Shown: piece after piece, positions 5,249 through 6,475 of the stretch
Layout: each line of letters begins with the position of its first letter
Position numbering within the stretch: position 1 is the stretch's first letter
Origin: Eubacteriales Family XIII. Incertae Sedis bacterium
GTDB lineage: Bacteria > Bacillota > Clostridia > Peptostreptococcales > Anaerovoracaceae
Direction: 5' to 3'
Length of the DNA: 6,475 nucleotides
Assembly (NCBI GenBank): GCA_031290715.1
Contig: JAITNA010000198.1
Span: forward strand, 1 to 6,475
Made by a program: the position numbers and the translations under genes
Notes under the pieces: model-generated
What the model was told of the DNA's origin: nothing
Database searches by the model: none
What the model saw: only the letters and a program-made list of their open reading frames with translations

Positions 5249-6253
5249 CTATTCCCTTTCGATAACCACCCTTCTGTAAGGCTCTTCTCCCTCGCTTTTC
5301 GTCGTCACGCCGTCCACATGCTGCAGCGTCGAGTGAATGACCTTCCGCTCATAGGGGTTCATAGGTTCCAATTTGGCTTCATGCCCTGTTTTCAGCACCT
5401 TTTTTGCTAATTTAACCGCAAGCTGCTCAAGTGTTTTCTCCCGCCGGGACCGATAGCCTTCCACGTCTATGATCACACGCTTGTATACTTCCGAGTCCTT
5501 ATTTGCCACAAGATTGGTCAGATATTGCAGCGCGTCCAAGGTCTGGCCGCGCTTTCCGATGGCCATACGCGCATCCTCGCCTGTAATTTCAATCACGTTG
5601 TACTCTTCGTTTTTGAATCCCTCAACCTCGACATGGAGATTCATTTTGCCGATCACGTCGGCCAAGAATGCCGCCGATATGCTTTCCGGGTCCGGGACAA
5701 GGTTTGTAATCGGTTCCGCGATCCGGGAAATCTGCGAGAGGTCAATCTCTATTTCAACCTCCCGCTCCGGGCGCTTGCCGTCGCGCCCGCGGTCATGATC
5801 GCGGTCTTTGTCCCGGTCGTACTCCCGTTTCCGGCCGCCGCCGTCCCGATTGTCCCGGCCGCCGCTGTCGCGGCCGCCATCCCGGCTGCCGCCGTCCCGG
5901 CTTCCTCCCGCGCGGCCGCCGCGATCCGTTCTTTCCGTCCGCTCCGGTTTTTTGAAAGATTGCCCCTCCGCGGGCTGCGGGCGGGCGTTCTTCCGAAAAT
6001 CATGTGTCGCTTTCGACTGCGGTTTCTGCGCCGCTCGGGATATCGCTTCCTCCTGCGTCAAATCATCTTCCTCGACAAAATCGGCAATCTTCTCCACGCG
6101 GACCTTCGCCAGCTTTTGCCCAAGGCCCAAAAATCCTTTCGTCGGCTCTTCCAACACCGAAACCATCACCTGATCTTCCTTCAGGCCAAGCTCTTCCAAG
6201 GCGAGCCGGACGGCCTCGTCAACGTCCAATCCGTATTTTTCTGAATATTCCAT
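5249..6253 (-). CDS. khpB: RNA-binding protein KhpB (Jag), KH-R3H
   Basis: The 334-residue cytoplasmic protein has three recognised parts. The Jag_N domain is at about 1-55, with EEPTKGFLGLGQKLAKV (35-51). A KH domain (about 195-265) carries the GxxG motif as GKRG (233-236). The C-terminal R3H domain has R303-x3-H307 and the conserved SEGEEPYRRVVI (320-331). Studied homologs pair with KhpA and bind many transcripts, affecting cell division and envelope growth. The start is ATG 6253 because GGAGGA (6261-6266) stands seven bases upstream; an in-frame TTG at 6292 has no such support. Between Jag_N and KH is a long charged linker (about 80-167) with an RGG/SRDGG run (111-140) and an Arg-Asp run (147-158), probably disordered. 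Linkers here are often variable, but this one is conspicuous. In Bacillota yidC usually precedes jag; here at least 220 bp of repeat-bearing DNA does. Confidence 0.95.
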   Translation of the reverse strand: MEYSEKYGLDVDEAVRLALEELGLKEDQVMVSVLEEPTKGFLGLGQKLAKVRVEKIADFVEEDDLTQEEAISRAAQKPQSKATHDFRKNARPQPAEGQSFKKPERTERTDRGGRAGGSRDGGSRDGGRDSGGRDNRDGGGRKREYDRDKDRDHDRGRDGKRPEREVEIEIDLSQISRIAEPITNLVPDPESISAAFLADVIGKMNLHVEVEGFKNEEYNVIEITGEDARMAIGKRGQTLDALQYLTNLVANKDSEVYKRVIIDVEGYRSRREKTLEQLAVKLAKKVLKTGHEAKLEPMNPYERKVIHSTLQHVDGVTTKSEGEEPYRRVVIERE

Positions 6254-6260
6254 TCTTATT

Positions 6261-6266
6261 TCCTCC
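6261..6266 (-). promoter_or_regulatory. strong ribosome binding site of jag
   Basis: On the minus strand GGAGGA is followed by seven bases and the ATG of jag (6253-6251). It is the best Shine-Dalgarno match in the window and settles the start in favour of ATG 6253 over the upstream in-frame TTG. Confidence 0.85.
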
Positions 6267-6301
6267 GTTTTCAGCCGAATGCTCTGTGTCAACGATTCTC
6301 T

Positions 6302-6329
6302 GTCATTCCCGCGAATGCGGGAATCCAGG
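6302..6329 (-). repeat. inverted repeat unit in reverse orientation
   Basis: GTCATTCCCGCGAATGCGGGAATCCAGG is the reverse-orientation form of the left-flank unit CTGGATTCCC-N8-GGGAATGAC. Its 20-bp core is at 6305-6324. It lies about 50 bp upstream of the jag start, so transcripts entering jag from further upstream would carry this hairpin. I see no T-run that would make it a terminator. Confidence 0.85.
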
Positions 6330-6336
6330 GTATTGC

Positions 6337-6351
6337 GGATCCTCGGGATCC
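6337..6351. repeat. GGATCC-TCG-GGATCC, piece of module A
   Basis: GGATCCTCGGGATC is shared, in reverse orientation, with the GATCCCGAGGATCC part of the two left-flank module A copies (198-211 and 963-976). Only this short core is present; the CGCCC-AAA-GGGCG hairpin and the CCAACTAAAA end are missing. It follows the 6302-6329 unit closely, so the two modules also travel together on this side of the operon. Confidence 0.6.
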
Positions 6352-6389
6352 ACCCCTAAGGAAACGCTGATTAATTCGAGGCGCATGCC

Positions 6390-6462
6390 TTTGCCGCGTA
6401 TATTGCCGCACTTCTTCGGCAAAAAGCCTCACAATACCACCAGTATTGTTGCGTTTTTTGCC
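6390..6462. repeat. hairpin-rich segment with alternative pairings
   Basis: ACAATAC (6431-6437) pairs with GTATTGT (6443-6449) around CACCA. Outside it, GGCAAAAA (6418-6425) pairs with TTTTTGCC (6455-6462). Two alternatives compete for the GGCAA strand: TTTGCCG (6390-6396) with CGGCAAA (6417-6423), and TTGCCG (6403-6408) with CGGCAA (6417-6422). The A-run and T-run on either side give the inner hairpin a bidirectional-terminator look. The segment continues past the window edge, so its full extent is unknown. Confidence 0.5.
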
Positions 6463-6475
6463 TATGAATTGCGAC

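Noticed and set aside
6253..6292. Upstream TTG start for jag adding 13 residues
   Set aside because: ATG 6253 has GGAGGA at ideal spacing and begins just before the Jag_N domain. The extra residues would include the ribosome binding site itself as coding sequence.
6287..6292. TTGACA on the minus strand as a -35 for jag
   Set aside because: No acceptable -10 lies 16-18 bases downstream; the sequence there is AAACGG/AACGGA.
6289..6474. Open minus-strand frame from the right edge ending in WIPAFAGMTENR
   Set aside because: About 61 codons are open, but the last third is repeat translation and the rest crosses the hairpin-rich segment. Another minus frame there is open too, so it is not evidence of a gene end.

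Overview
The window holds a compact, leftward-reading (minus strand) housekeeping operon flanked on both sides by clusters of short dispersed repeats. In transcription order the operon is jag/khpB (5249-6253), mnmE (3780-5246), mnmG (1811-3790) and rsmG (1023-1814). The genes are 2 bp apart or overlap by 11 and 4 bp, so they are very likely co-transcribed and translationally coupled. The order jag-mnmE-mnmG-rsmG is the arrangement found near the replication origin in many Bacillota and some related lineages, usually behind rpmH-rnpA-yidC. Together with high GC in the coding regions and the protein wording, this suggests a GC-rich Bacillota-type bacterium. A diderm class such as Negativicutes is my best guess, but this is inference and not demonstrated. 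All four products act on RNA: KhpB binds RNA (KH and R3H domains), MnmE and MnmG together modify U34 of tRNA, and RsmG methylates 16S rRNA.

The left flank (about 145-989) is a repeat-rich island. Its core unit is an inverted repeat, ATTCCC-N8-GGGAAT, usually preceded by CTGG and followed by GAC. The same 20-bp form is known from the neisserial dRS3 repeats. Other modules carry a GCGCGAAGCGAACC motif and a block ending GGATCC-AGTGCCAACTAAAA. Inside the island, on the plus strand and convergent with the operon, lies a small AT-richer gene for a single-domain GIY-YIG nuclease (493-783). Its only evident promoter sits on the edge of a repeat, with TATAAT seven bases before the ATG, so the mRNA would be leaderless. 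Directly after its stop codon a repeat unit is split by about 88 bp that fold into two successive imperfect 14-bp stem-loops.

The right flank (6254-6475) carries one more copy of the repeat in the opposite orientation, a GGATCC double motif, and a hairpin-rich segment with alternative pairings. The first 38 bases may be the 3' end of an unidentified rightward gene.

The least explained part is the repeat / GIY-YIG nuclease / split-repeat unit at 145-989, which looks like a small mobile or repeat-propagating module. A second oddity is that all four conserved proteins carry low-complexity insertions or linkers rich in Gly, Ala, Ser or Arg. One of these, in mnmG, is encoded by a 12-bp tandem repeat.
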